A stretch of DNA of 61,051 nt from Firmicutes bacterium AF25-13AC (GCA_003478935.1 QUFP01000025.1:1-61051); one strand, 5' to 3'. Positions 10,054 through 19,283 are shown, counted from the first letter of the stretch. Notes: generated by a model from the letters alone, not told the origin. A program made the numbers and translations.

Positions 10054-11115
10054 ATGAAGATACTGCCTAATAATAGCAGTCTCATATATAGTGGAAGGAT
10101 CGACGTGAGCGATCCTTTTGCTATAGTATGGACATATCCGGGAACATTTGTAAGAATGAAATTTAAGGGCACACAATTATTTATCCATGTGCGCAATAAG
10201 CATAATTACTGGAATAACTATCTTGGCGTTGCCGAAGGTGATGCACAGACAAAGCTTCTGCTTCCAGAGGAAGGTGAGGCAATGATAGAAATTCCTTTGC
10301 AAACAACACAAGACAACATTCATGAGGTGACGATCTTTAAGCGTCAGGATGCCTGCCATGAGCTGATGATTCTTGGCTTTGAAATTAATTGTAACACTGA
10401 TGATGAATGTGAGCTTCTTGAGGCATCGCCATTGCCGCCGCGGCGCATAGAAGTGTACGGTGATTCTGTATCTGCAGGAGAAGTATCAGAGGCAATTGAC
10501 TATGTCGCAAAAGCAGATCCAGAACATAACGGAGAGTATTCAAACAGCTGGTATTCCTATGCGTGGATCGCAGCACGAAAACTTGATGCACAGCTGCATG
10601 ACATCGCTCAGGGTGGTGTAGCACTTCTTGATAATACAGGCTGGTATCATGAACCGGACTATATTGGTATGGAACATGTATGGAATAAGATGCGCTATGA
10701 TTCATTATATGGTCAAGTGACAGAGTGGGATTTTTCAAAGTATACGCCAGATATTGTAATAGTAGCCATTGGTCAGAATGATTCACATCCAGATGACTAT
10801 ATGAAAACTGATTATGAAGGTGAGAAGGCTAAGAATTGGAGAACGCATTATAGACAGTTTTTGGCAAAGTTAAGAGAAACCTATCCAGATGCATGGATTG
10901 TCTGCTGTACAACACTGCTGCAGCATGATATCGGATGGGATATGTCCATCAGTCAGGCAGTTCAGGATCTTGGCGACAAAAAGGTTTCTCATTGTGTCTT
11001 CCAGAGAAATGGAAAGGCAACGCCAGGACATCTTCGTATTCCAGAGGCAGAGGAGATGGCAAAGGAGCTGTGCCAACATATTCGAGCTCTTGGAATTGAA
11101 GGATACGAAGCTTAA
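10054..11115 (+). CDS. CE2 family acetylxylan/mannan esterase
   Basis: Two-domain carbohydrate esterase of 353 residues. The N-terminal ~125 residues form a beta-sandwich (GTFVRMKFKGTQLFI). An SGNH domain follows with VYGDSVSAGE (Ser138), the GQND block and a C-terminal catalytic His326 in TPGHLRIPEAEE. This layout fits CE2. Roseburia CE2 removes 3-, 4- and 6-O-acetyl groups from mannooligosaccharides, working with CE17. No signal peptide is present. The ATG at 10054 follows a GTGAGG-like site. A short perfect hairpin (10095-10117) lies inside the first codons. Confidence 0.8.
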   Translation: MKILPNNSSLIYSGRIDVSDPFAIVWTYPGTFVRMKFKGTQLFIHVRNKHNYWNNYLGVAEGDAQTKLLLPEEGEAMIEIPLQTTQDNIHEVTIFKRQDACHELMILGFEINCNTDDECELLEASPLPPRRIEVYGDSVSAGEVSEAIDYVAKADPEHNGEYSNSWYSYAWIAARKLDAQLHDIAQGGVALLDNTGWYHEPDYIGMEHVWNKMRYDSLYGQVTEWDFSKYTPDIVIVAIGQNDSHPDDYMKTDYEGEKAKNWRTHYRQFLAKLRETYPDAWIVCCTTLLQHDIGWDMSISQAVQDLGDKKVSHCVFQRNGKATPGHLRIPEAEEMAKELCQHIRALGIEGYEA

Positions 11116-11133
11116 AACGAAATTGATGTCGAT

Positions 11134-11166
11134 GAATTGCTTGGTCGTCTAAGAACCTAGCAATTC
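11134..11166 (+). other. Intercistronic stem-loop before GH1 gene
   Basis: Arms GAATTGCTTGGT (11134-11145) and ACCTAGCAATTC (11155-11166) pair over 12 positions with one mismatch. There is no U-run. It is probably an RNA-stability element between the CE2 and GH1 cistrons. Confidence 0.45.
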
Positions 11167-11196
11167 GAAAAAAACAAAGAAGGGAAGTGTGATCAT

Positions 11197-12558
11197 ATGG
11201 AGTTTCCAAAGAACTTTTTGTGGGGAACAGCGGCAAGTGCTTATCAGATTGAGGGACGCGATACAAATGATGGTAAGGGCGACCATATCTGGAATATCTA
11301 TGAGCGCGAGCCGGGTCATATCTACGAAAATCAGACAGGTGATATCGCCTGTGACCATATTCATCGCTTTAAGGAGGATGTCGCAATCATGAAAAAGATG
11401 GGCCTAAAAGCCTATCGTTTTTCAATGGATTGGTCACGTCTTTTGCCGGAGGGAACCGGACGGGTCAATGAGACAGGTGTCAAATTTTACAGCGACTTAA
11501 TTGACGAGCTTCTTGCAAATGGTGTTGAGCCGTTCATCACGATGTATCACTGGGAGCTTCCATATGAACTCTACAAAAAGGGCGGTTGGTTAAACCGCGA
11601 TATTGCAGAGTGGTTTGGCGAGTATGCAAAGCTGATTGCTGAACGTTTCAGCGACCGTGTCAAATATTTCTTTACACTAAACGAGCCTCAGTGCTTTGTA
11701 GGACTTGGATATCTTCGCGGTGAGCATGCACCGGGCGTAAAGGCTCCGCTTCGCGATACCTTCGAGATGGCACACAATGCCCTTCGCGCCCATGGACGCG
11801 CTGTTCAAATGCTTCGCGCTTATGCAAAGCAGCCAATTGAGGTGGGATTTGCACCAACCTGCGGCATGTGTTATCCAGAGACTGAAAAGCCAGAGGATAT
11901 AGAGGCGGCCAGACAGATGATGTTTTCGATGTCACTTCAGCCGTCAGATAACTGGACCTGGAATGTCGCTTGGTGGTCCGATCCGGTGCTTCTTGGACAC
12001 TATCCAGAGGAGGGGCTTCGACTTTATGAGCCGTATCTTCCAAAGATTACAGATGCTGATATGAAGCTTATTTCTGAGCCGCTTGACATTTACGGACAGA
12101 ATATATATAATGGCAGGTGTTTTCGTATGGGACCTGATGGAAAGCCACAGGAGGTAACACGCCCGCTTGGCGCACCAAAGACAGCAGTAGGCTGGCCAGT
12201 AACACCAGAGTGCATCTACTGGGGATTAAAATACTTAGACGAGCGCTATCATATGCCAATGTATTTGACTGAGAACGGCATGTCATGTCATGACTGCATC
12301 TCACTTGATGGCAAGGTACACGATCCAAATCGAATCGATTTTCTGGCACGCTATCTAAAGCAGGTAAAGCGAGCTGCATCTGAGATAGATTTAAGAGGCT
12401 ATTTTGAGTGGACACTTCTGGACAATTTCGAGTGGAACAAAGGCTATGCAGAGCGTTTTGGACTGGTCTATGTGGATTTTGAGACGCAAAAGCGTATCTG
12501 GAAGGATTCTGCATACTGGTATGCAGATGTCGTGAAGGAGAATGGAGCAAACCTCTGA
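11197..12558 (+). CDS. GH1 beta-glucosidase
   Basis: Retaining GH1 enzyme of 453 residues, full length for the family. The start reads FLWGTAASAYQIEG. Acid/base Glu163 is in TLNEPQ and nucleophile Glu359 is in YLTENG. The C-terminal TLLDNFEWNKGY motif is also present. The protein lacks a signal peptide, so it acts on imported oligosaccharides, probably clipping beta-glucosyl units from glucomannan fragments so the phosphorylases can proceed. An AAGGGA site precedes the ATG. It is the last clear member of the mannan operon. No phosphoglucosidase-specific feature was recognised, in keeping with an ABC rather than PTS importer. Confidence 0.9.
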   Translation: MEFPKNFLWGTAASAYQIEGRDTNDGKGDHIWNIYEREPGHIYENQTGDIACDHIHRFKEDVAIMKKMGLKAYRFSMDWSRLLPEGTGRVNETGVKFYSDLIDELLANGVEPFITMYHWELPYELYKKGGWLNRDIAEWFGEYAKLIAERFSDRVKYFFTLNEPQCFVGLGYLRGEHAPGVKAPLRDTFEMAHNALRAHGRAVQMLRAYAKQPIEVGFAPTCGMCYPETEKPEDIEAARQMMFSMSLQPSDNWTWNVAWWSDPVLLGHYPEEGLRLYEPYLPKITDADMKLISEPLDIYGQNIYNGRCFRMGPDGKPQEVTRPLGAPKTAVGWPVTPECIYWGLKYLDERYHMPMYLTENGMSCHDCISLDGKVHDPNRIDFLARYLKQVKRAASEIDLRGYFEWTLLDNFEWNKGYAERFGLVYVDFETQKRIWKDSAYWYADVVKENGANL

Positions 12559-12661
12559 TTCGATTTTCCATACGAAGTTACGGTTTGCGAGATGATTTTT
12601 TGAGTTTAAAAAATACAGTCGTGAACGAAACTAAGAAAAATAAAAGATAAGAGGTGCCATT

Positions 12662-12928
12662 ATGTATTATGTACCAGACGGCACGACAAAGTGCGGTTTT
12701 TATGAGTGCAAGAGCTGTAAGAGTCGTTTCTTGTCGCTGCAGACAATGAAAAAAATTCCCTGCCCGTACTGTGAGCAGGATGCAGATATGGAGATTGGAC
12801 CAGATGAATCAATGGAGGAACTGACTGATACGGCAGAGCTTCAGGAAATCGTTGAGGGCGAAAATGTGGAGAAAATGGATCGACTGCTCAGCCTTGCAAT
12901 TACAGGCGGGGACTACGAGTGGCTGTAA
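12662..12928 (+). CDS. Small zinc-ribbon protein, function unknown
   Basis: 88 residues. The N-terminal half carries two CxxC knuckles (CKSC near residue 17 and CPYC near 36), typical of a zinc ribbon. The C-terminal half is strongly acidic and probably helical. An AGAGG site precedes the ATG. It lies 104 bases after the GH1 gene; that gap shows no clear terminator. I do not recognise a specific family. Confidence 0.65.
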   Translation: MYYVPDGTTKCGFYECKSCKSRFLSLQTMKKIPCPYCEQDADMEIGPDESMEELTDTAELQEIVEGENVEKMDRLLSLAITGGDYEWL

Positions 12929-12967
12929 TCAAAAGAGACATTAAATGGATGTCAGAGAGGTGTCTGA

Positions 12968-13636
12968 ATGAAAAAACTGTATGAACGCGCCTATATATTT
13001 TTTCAAAAATATCCATTGATGATATCAATTGGATATATGTGTATTTATTTTCCGATTTTCTCTTTGCTAGAGCAATTTTGCGAGCCGAGGTATGTGATTC
13101 ACTGTGCGTTAGATGATATGATTCCATTTAATGAATGGTTTGTCATCCCGTATGTTGTATGGTTTTTGTTTGTGCCGGGAATGGTGCTGTTTTTTCTTAG
13201 AAAAAGTAAGGAAGATTATATTAAATGCTGTAAAGTTATTTACGGCGGAATGTCAATCTGCCTTCTGATTTATTATCTATTTCCAAATGGTCTTTCTCTT
13301 CGACAGCCGCTTGAAGATAAGAATATTTGCTGCATGATTGTTAACCAATTAAGAAGCGCTGATACGCCGGCAAATGTTTGTCCTAGTATCCATGTTTCTA
13401 GCACAATCGGCATTTTGTTTGTCCTTTTCCATTCGGAAAAGCTAAAGAATTATCGAAAGCTTAAAGCAACTATGCTAGTACTAGGAACCTTTATTTGTAT
13501 TTCCACTGTTGTGATAGATCAGCATTCTGTAGTAGATGCTGTGTGCGGTATGATGCTAAGTGCTGTTTTGTTTTATTTAGTGCAGCTGTCAGAGGTGCCA
13601 GATCAGGTTACTGTATTTGAAGAAGTTAAGCGATAA
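12968..13636 (+). CDS. PAP2-family membrane phosphatase
   Basis: Integral membrane protein of 222 residues with about six hydrophobic segments. PAP2 signature pieces are visible in the second half: CPSIHVSST (near residue 139) and VVIDQHSVVDAVCG, supplying the two catalytic histidines. Members dephosphorylate lipid phosphates such as undecaprenyl pyrophosphate or phosphatidic acid. The substrate cannot be told from sequence. It ends just before a strong bidirectional terminator. Confidence 0.8.
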   Translation: MKKLYERAYIFFQKYPLMISIGYMCIYFPIFSLLEQFCEPRYVIHCALDDMIPFNEWFVIPYVVWFLFVPGMVLFFLRKSKEDYIKCCKVIYGGMSICLLIYYLFPNGLSLRQPLEDKNICCMIVNQLRSADTPANVCPSIHVSSTIGILFVLFHSEKLKNYRKLKATMLVLGTFICISTVVIDQHSVVDAVCGMMLSAVLFYLVQLSEVPDQVTVFEEVKR

Positions 13637-13637
13637 T

Positions 13638-13680
13638 AAAAAATGCTGTGTACATTTATTTGGTGTACACAGCATTTTTT
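13638..13680. terminator. Bidirectional terminator
   Basis: Stem ATGCTGTGTACA / TGTACACAGCAT with a 9-base loop, flanked by A-run and T-run. It serves the PAP2 gene (+) and the convergent membrane-protein gene (-). Confidence 0.92.
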
Positions 13681-13690
13681 GATAGATTAA

Positions 13691-14794
13691 TTAATCCTTT
13701 GGCATAACAATTTTAGGCATCTTGTGCGGTGGCTGATTCTTTGGACCGCCATTTTTTCTGGTCGGATCTGGCTTGCCAAGGAATTTTTCAAGATCATCTG
13801 GCATATAGGTTTTTAATTCTGTCCATGCAGCAGCAAGGGAGAGTGCAGCAATAACAATGTAGATAATCTCGCAGACAGCAACGCTTTCGATGACTCCGGT
13901 TGCACGTACTGCAAAGAAGATTCCGAAAATTAGCTGAACGCAGACAGCCTTGAACATACTTGTCTTTGCCTTGCGATTTAGGAAAATGCCAATTAAAACA
14001 GCAACGCCAAGGAAGGTGAGCAGCTGGAATACAAGATCAGTTCCTAAAAACAGAAATTCCAGTGATGGTGTCTGGATAAATTCAGCCATAGAATTAAGTC
14101 CATTTTGAATCTCAGAAGGCTCCATACCCTCAGCCAGCATAGAGGAAACACTAGAAATAAGCTGTCCCTGATTGATTGAGATGGCAGCGGAAAGATAGCT
14201 CATCACATAGGAAAGACCCTGTGTCACGATTGGAAGAAGTCCAACACCTAAGCCAAGAAGCACAGAGCTTGCAAATGCATTATTTTTGTTTTCTGGTAAG
14301 TTTGCTTCCTCAGGATTCATATTTTTTCGCATTGAGTGGCGCATAGAGAAGCGTGAGCATACAAATATTGCCAAAAAACTAAATACGATTAAAAATGTGA
14401 CGTGCATAACATCTGCCGCAACTGTGTTGGATGATAAAAACTCCTTAACAGGTGCAATTTGTGCAGCTAAAAGCTCGATGACAGTAGGAATGATACCAAC
14501 ACCAACCATGTAGGCAAGAAGACCAAAGGTCAATGCATACACGTCAAAGCGGAAACGGTTTTTCATACGGATGATCAGATACACTGGAACAGCAATCATA
14601 ACAGCAAGTGCGATCACCATAAGAATGATTGACAGAACTGGCACGCGCATGGTATAGTCGAAGGCAAAATCCTCTGGCACCATGGATGTGACAGCTCCAC
14701 CCTCAGCAGCAGTTTCAGCAACCGTTTCGGCTATGCTTTCAGCTGCAGATTCAGCGGCAGTAGAGGCCGCTGTGATGATAGATAAGAAACTCAT
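13691..14794 (-). CDS. Multi-pass membrane protein, unknown
   Basis: 367 residues. The N-terminus is Ala/Glu-rich low complexity (AAESAAESIAETVAET), then about eight hydrophobic segments with short charged loops. The C-terminal ~40 residues are hydrophilic and Pro/Lys-rich. The layout loosely recalls YhfC-type membrane proteins, but I see no diagnostic motif and do not assign it. It has a good promoter upstream and an AAGGAGGAATT site at the ATG. Confidence 0.6.
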   Translation of the reverse strand: MSFLSIITAASTAAESAAESIAETVAETAAEGGAVTSMVPEDFAFDYTMRVPVLSIILMVIALAVMIAVPVYLIIRMKNRFRFDVYALTFGLLAYMVGVGIIPTVIELLAAQIAPVKEFLSSNTVAADVMHVTFLIVFSFLAIFVCSRFSMRHSMRKNMNPEEANLPENKNNAFASSVLLGLGVGLLPIVTQGLSYVMSYLSAAISINQGQLISSVSSMLAEGMEPSEIQNGLNSMAEFIQTPSLEFLFLGTDLVFQLLTFLGVAVLIGIFLNRKAKTSMFKAVCVQLIFGIFFAVRATGVIESVAVCEIIYIVIAALSLAAAWTELKTYMPDDLEKFLGKPDPTRKNGGPKNQPPHKMPKIVMPKD

Positions 14795-14843
14795 AATTCC
14801 TCCTTAATTGCTTCAATATTCAGTACAGAAGCGTATAAAATTA

Positions 14844-14872
14844 ACTATATCAAAGATAAAAAATAGTGTCAA
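14844..14872 (-). promoter_or_regulatory. Promoter of membrane-protein gene
   Basis: TTGACA (14867-14872 on the minus strand), a 17-bp spacer, then TATAGT (14844-14849). A near-consensus sigma-A promoter pointing to the gene ending at 14794. Confidence 0.8.
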
Positions 14873-14911
14873 TACAAGCTGTTTATACTTCATTATTTTT
14901 TTAGGATTTCA

Positions 14912-14940
14912 TTGACAATGTTTGGTCAATGTGTTATGCT
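14912..14940 (+). promoter_or_regulatory. Promoter of cold-shock gene
   Basis: TTGACA (14912-14917), a 17-bp spacer, TATGCT (14935-14940). A TTGAC/GTCAA inverted repeat overlaps the -35. The 5' leader of about 55 bases can fold (GCAG/CTGC), as cold-shock leaders often do. Confidence 0.8.
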
Positions 14941-15001
14941 AACCGTGTTGGCGCGATAGCAGAAGCTGCAACGCTGCAATTTATTTTTTGGAGGTATCAC
15001 C

Positions 15002-15199
15002 ATGAAGGGTACAGTTAAGTGGTTCAATAATCAGAAGGGTTATGGTTTTATTTCTGATGAGTCTGGTAAGGATGTATTCGTACACTACTCCGGACTGAAC
15101 ATGGAAGGCTTCAAGTCTCTGGACGAGGGCGCTTCTGTAGAGTTCGATGTAATCGACGGAGCTAAGGGACCGCAGGCTGTTAACGTTACAAAGCTGTAA
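15002..15199 (+). CDS. csp: Cold-shock protein (CspA family)
   Basis: 65-residue single cold-shock domain, full length. It starts MKGTVKWFN with RNP1 as KGYGFI and RNP2 as VFVHY. It binds single-stranded RNA and DNA and acts as an RNA chaperone. A TTGGAGG site and a near-consensus promoter indicate strong expression. It stands alone between terminators. Confidence 0.95.
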   Translation: MKGTVKWFNNQKGYGFISDESGKDVFVHYSGLNMEGFKSLDEGASVEFDVIDGAKGPQAVNVTKL

Positions 15200-15292
15200 T
15201 TGAAACAAGCCGCCGCGATTAATTTCAATTATACCATGTACCTATTCTTTTTTAATAAATGAAATATCGTATTAGGTAGTGAGATTAAAAGC

Positions 15293-15325
15293 AAAAGACA
15301 TAACAGTTCGCTGTTATGTCTTTTT
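15293..15325. terminator. Terminator with UUCG tetraloop
   Basis: Perfect 14-bp stem AAAAGACATAACAG / CTGTTATGTCTTTT closed by TTCG and followed by T residues. It terminates the csp transcript. A second perfect hairpin (CTGCGCG/CGCGCAG, 15344-15364) lies in the short leader of the next gene. Confidence 0.9.
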
Positions 15326-15390
15326 CAGCTTAAACACAAAAATCTGCGCGTTTTGTTCGCGCAGGCAGACAGAAAGGTTTGGTTATTAAA

Positions 15391-15912
15391 ATGGCACAGA
15401 ATCCAGTAGTTACTATTGAGATGGAAAATGGCAGTGTGATCAAGGCAGAGCTGTATCCACAGGTTGCCCCGAACACAGTAAACAACTTTATCAGCCTGGT
15501 AAAGAAGGGATTTTATGATGGCGTAATCTTCCACCGCGTAATCAGCGGTTTTATGCTGCAGGGAGGAGATCCGGACGGCACAGGTATGGGTGGCCCAGGC
15601 TACAGCATTAAGGGTGAGTTTACACAGAATGGTTTTCAGAATGATTTAAAGCATGAGCCGGGTGTACTTTCCATGGCAAGAACTATGATGCCAAATAGTG
15701 CAGGCAGCCAGTTCTTTATTATGCATGAGGCAGCGCCGCATTTAGACGGTGCATACGCCGCATTTGGTAAGGTAACAGAGGGTATGGATGTAGTTAATGC
15801 AATCGCAGCAGTACCGACAAACTACAACGACAGACCGCTTGAGACACAGCGCATGAAGAAAGTGACTGTTGAGACTTTTGGTGAGGAATATCCAGAGCCA
15901 GAGAAGTGCTGA
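15391..15912 (+). CDS. Peptidyl-prolyl cis-trans isomerase, cyclophilin type
   Basis: 173-residue cytoplasmic cyclophilin that catalyses proline isomerisation in protein folding. Motifs are FHRVISGFMLQGGDPDGTG near residue 48 (catalytic Arg) and the NSAGSQFFI segment. The ATG at 15391 is preferred to the in-frame TTG at 15379, which lies only one base after the AAAGG site. No signal peptide is present. Confidence 0.93.
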   Translation: MAQNPVVTIEMENGSVIKAELYPQVAPNTVNNFISLVKKGFYDGVIFHRVISGFMLQGGDPDGTGMGGPGYSIKGEFTQNGFQNDLKHEPGVLSMARTMMPNSAGSQFFIMHEAAPHLDGAYAAFGKVTEGMDVVNAIAAVPTNYNDRPLETQRMKKVTVETFGEEYPEPEKC

Positions 15913-15966
15913 TTTTAAGGAAGTTAAAAGTTCTATGCGCGTGACTTTTGACCCTGGTATCATAAT

Positions 15967-16839
15967 ATGAAAAAAACAAAAATGACAGAAAAAGGCGAAG
16001 TGGTTCTCACCGATTCGCCAGAAGAGGCCCGCACTCTTCAAAAAAGCATTCCTGTCATCGGCATATGTAGTCCCGGATCAGATAAGGATTGGTCCGGGAT
16101 TTCTTTTTTAGCTGATGATTGGGAAGATGTAGATGATGAATATGCAGAGCTTGCGTACTGCAGATATTATCATCTGCCAAGGGTATTGGTTTGTGGAGAG
16201 TGGTCAGTGGCAAGTGAACAAAAGTTAGTGATTGGTGGCCAGAATTTTGAAGAACAAACACATACTTGGTTAATTCGAGAGGCAGACAAAAAAGATGTGA
16301 AAGCATTTGAAACACTCTATAATGACGATGAAGTAAAGCGCTTCCTACCTTATCCACTAGAAAAACAGGCGCAAACTTGTAAAGACTGGGAAGACTGGAT
16401 TGAAAGCCTGCACCAGTATGTTTATCCATCGGAAGAGCCGTCTATGTGGGTATTAGCAGATGAAAATGATGATATGATAGGGCGGATAGGGCTCGAATAC
16501 AAAGAAGAAAATAAGGAAAATGGCACACCAGACGGATATTATCTAGGTTATGCGATATTGCCAAAATGGAGAAAAAAAGGACTGGCCGCGAAAGCAGCCA
16601 GTCGATTATTAAAATATTGTTTTGAATATTGGCAGCTAAAAGAAGTCTATCTTCTTTGCAGCAGCGAAAACATGGCATCTGTAAAAACAGCACTTGCGTG
16701 CGGATTTACAAAAATGTCATCTATTGAAGTGCCGATACAAAACTCAGTCTTCCTTCAAGATATCGTCGAGCATTGCCTGAATGATTGTGCGTGTGTAAGC
16801 ACCAGCCTGCTTTTTTTGTTCGCGAGGAAGGCTCTTTAA
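15967..16839 (+). CDS. GNAT acetyltransferase with N-terminal accessory domain
   Basis: 290 residues. The first ~95 residues (VLTDSPEEARTLQ, PVIGICSPG, EYAELAYCRYYHLP) form the accessory domain seen before GNAT modules in Lachnospiraceae. The acetyltransferase begins near residue 100 (WLIREADKKDVKAFE), with the acetyl-CoA loop around LPKWRKKGLAAKAASRL. The substrate is unknown. The last ~32 residues overlap the 3' end of the convergent plsC gene by 96 bases and look like antisense read-through, so the natural stop may have been lost or a frameshift may lie near 16735. Confidence 0.75.
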   Translation: MKKTKMTEKGEVVLTDSPEEARTLQKSIPVIGICSPGSDKDWSGISFLADDWEDVDDEYAELAYCRYYHLPRVLVCGEWSVASEQKLVIGGQNFEEQTHTWLIREADKKDVKAFETLYNDDEVKRFLPYPLEKQAQTCKDWEDWIESLHQYVYPSEEPSMWVLADENDDMIGRIGLEYKEENKENGTPDGYYLGYAILPKWRKKGLAAKAASRLLKYCFEYWQLKEVYLLCSSENMASVKTALACGFTKMSSIEVPIQNSVFLQDIVEHCLNDCACVSTSLLFLFARKAL

Positions 16840-17481
16840 GTCAATCGGCTCACCAAAGCGAATTGTGATCGCGGCACGGCGGATAAATGGAAAGTGATTT
16901 TCCAAAACATCTGCTGAGTGCGCGATTGCAACAGGAACAACAGGACATCCGGCCTTGTCAGCCATCTTTAAGCTGCCTTCCTTAAATTCAAGCATACTGC
17001 CTTCTTCACCACGGTTTCTAGTGCCTTCTGGGAAGATCCATATAGAATGACCGTTTTTAAGCTCATCGACACCAGCGAGGATTGTTTTTAAACCCTCTTT
17101 TACGTTGCTTCTGTCTAAGAACAGGCAATGAATATAGCGCATCCAAAGACGAAGAAGCGGAACCTTTGCCATTTCTTTTTTAGCCACATATCCGGTAATA
17201 CCTGGAAGCAGGCGATAGGATGTGATGATATCAAAGTAGCTTCTATGGTTGCCTACATACAGCACGGCGCGATCCTTTGGAATGTTTTCAAGGCCCTCTG
17301 CCTTGACCTTGGTGCCGCTTACAAAGAGAAGCACACCAAAGATCCACTGAATCATGCGTCTGGAAATCCGATCTTTAAGATCGGGATTTTTTTTGCCAAT
17401 TAACCATAAGATAAATGCAGGTATGCATCCAATTACCAGATAAAGAATGGCAATAAGCAAAACTAGTATAAGTCTTATCAT
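16744..17481 (-). CDS. plsC: 1-acyl-sn-glycerol-3-phosphate acyltransferase
   Basis: 245 residues. An N-terminal hydrophobic anchor is followed by the PlsC motifs NHRSYFDI (NHx4D, near residue 78), FPEGTRNR and VPVAI. It makes phosphatidic acid from lysophosphatidate at the membrane. It follows malQ by 17 bases on the same strand, so the two are probably co-transcribed. A TGAGG site precedes the ATG. Confidence 0.9.
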   Translation of the reverse strand: MIRLILVLLIAILYLVIGCIPAFILWLIGKKNPDLKDRISRRMIQWIFGVLLFVSGTKVKAEGLENIPKDRAVLYVGNHRSYFDIITSYRLLPGITGYVAKKEMAKVPLLRLWMRYIHCLFLDRSNVKEGLKTILAGVDELKNGHSIWIFPEGTRNRGEEGSMLEFKEGSLKMADKAGCPVVPVAIAHSADVLENHFPFIRRAAITIRFGEPIDLKSLPREQKKQAGAYTRTIIQAMLDDILKED

Positions 17482-17498
17482 GGAAACCTCAATTCAAT

Positions 17499-19093
17499 TT
17501 ATTCCTCTGGAGCAAGTCCAGGTGCAGTCTCACCAGGCTTAATGGAGCCTTCTGGTCCTTCCTCCTCCTCGATTGGCTCAAGCGGCTCGCATCTGCCAAA
17601 CAGCTCAGTCATCTTGCGAAGATTTGCTGCTAACTCAGGAGTCAGGTGATCCTTGCGGAAGCGGAATGCCCAGTTGCCGCCGGCAACAGATGGCGTGTTC
17701 ATACGACAGTCACTGCCAAAACCAAGAAGATCCTGAACAGGATAAATAGCGTAGCGTGCGATAGAACCCATAGCCGCACGAATCATATCATAATGAATGA
17801 TATTTCCATCAGTATTTAAGTAGCGGCGAACACGATCCTGCAAAGCTGGCTTAAGAGTCTGATACCAGCCCATGGTGGTGTCATTGTCATGTGTTCCTGT
17901 GTAGCAAATGCAGTTTTCAGTGGTGAAACGATGCGGAAGAATGTCATTGTCTTTTGGATCACCAAATGCAAACTGTAATACCTTCATGCCAGGCAGGTTA
18001 AAGTCATCTCTTAACTTCTCAACGCGAGGAGTGATGATGCCAAGATCTTCAGCCCAGATAGGAAGATCCTTGCCAAATACTTCCTGCATACGTAAAAACA
18101 GATCCTCATTTGGTCCCTTCTTCCATTTTCCGTGCATAGCAGTTTCTTCACCATATGGAATTGCATAGTACTGCTCAAATCCGCGGAAATGATCGACACG
18201 GATGTAGTCAACCATATTTAACTGACCCTTGATACGACGCATCCACCAGTCATAATGTGTCTTTTTGTGGTAATCCCAGTCATACAGCGGATTGCCCCAA
18301 AGTTGTCCTGTAGCAGAGAAATAATCCGGCGGAACTCCGGCAACTACTGTCGGATAGCCATCCTTTTCAAGCTGGAACAGTTCACGGTTTGCCCACACAT
18401 CTGCACTGTCAAGTGCAACAAAAATCGGAATATCGCCGACGATCTTGATGCCATTTACATGTGCATAATCGCGAATTGCGTTCCACTGACGGAAGAAGAT
18501 GAACTGAATGTACTTGTAGTATTCGATGGAATCAGCCAGACGCTCACGCCATGCAGCTTTAATCTCCTCATCAGGGTCACGCAGATCATCTTCCCACTCC
18601 AGCCAGCATGCACCGCCGTGTGCGTCCTTACCTGCCATGAAAAGTGCATAATCGTCCAGCCAATCCTTTTCGTGCTCACAGAACACATCAAATTCCTTAA
18701 GCATACACAGATCAGCTGATTCCTTAAAGATCTCATAGGAACGATGCAGGATGCGCAGCTTTGCTGGAATAACGTCGCCATAGTAGATGTGATCTGGATT
18801 AAAGTGCGGATAATCGCGTAAATCATCACCATAAAGAAGCCCGTCCTTGATCAATTCATCAGGCTGATTAAAAGCGGCTGTCCTGCAAATGCTGAGAATG
18901 CCTGATAAGGAGAATCTCCATATCCTGTGTGGCCTAACGGCAAAATCTGCCAGAGGCTTTGTCCGGCACCAGTCAGGAAATTGATAAAGTCATAAGCACC
19001 CTTTCCGAAATCACCGATTCCGTATGGAGAAGGGAAACTTGTCGGGTGTGCAAGCACACCAGAATAACGCTTGGATAATGTTTTTTTTGCCAT
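17499..19093 (-). CDS. malQ: 4-alpha-glucanotransferase (GH77), frameshifted
   Basis: About 531 residues after repairing one frameshift. It transfers alpha-1,4-glucan segments in maltodextrin and glycogen metabolism. The N-terminal part has SGVLAHPTSFPSPYGIGDFG and WQILPLGHTGYGDSPYQ. The larger part has the nucleophile loop DYIRVDHFRG, the acid/base segment WAEDLG and TGTHDNDT. The frame breaks near 18860: CTGATG should read CTGGATG to give SLDELIKDG. The tail is unusually acidic and Gly/Pro-rich (IEEEEGPEGS). The ATG at 19093 is preferred to the TTG at 19105. It has its own promoter and is followed by plsC. Confidence 0.9.
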
Positions 19094-19193
19094 AAAGATA
19101 CCCAAACCTTTCTCTGAGATTGTAGTGTAGTTATAGTTTTGCAGCAGTTAGAAAGGTCATGAACTTTCATACTACTGCGTTTACATGAATACA

Positions 19194-19222
19194 AGTATAA
19201 CACTAAAAGACAATATTTACAA
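19194..19222 (-). promoter_or_regulatory. Promoter of malQ
   Basis: TTGTAA, 17-bp spacer, TATACT on the minus strand (-35 at 19217-19222, -10 at 19194-19199), about 100 bases before the malQ ATG. Confidence 0.65.
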
Positions 19223-19254
19223 GATCACATGATTTGTGTATAGTCAATTTTTTC

Positions 19255-19283
19255 TTGAATTTGGAACGTGTATCGGGTATACT
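19255..19283 (+). promoter_or_regulatory. Promoter of [FeFe]-hydrogenase gene
   Basis: TTGAAT (19255-19260), 17-bp spacer, TATACT (19278-19283), divergent from the malQ promoter. Transcription would start near 19290 with a ~40-base leader. Confidence 0.75.

Noticed and set aside
11672..12571. Long minus-strand frames opposite the GH1 gene
   Set aside because: No start signals or domain motifs, fully antisense to a conserved enzyme.
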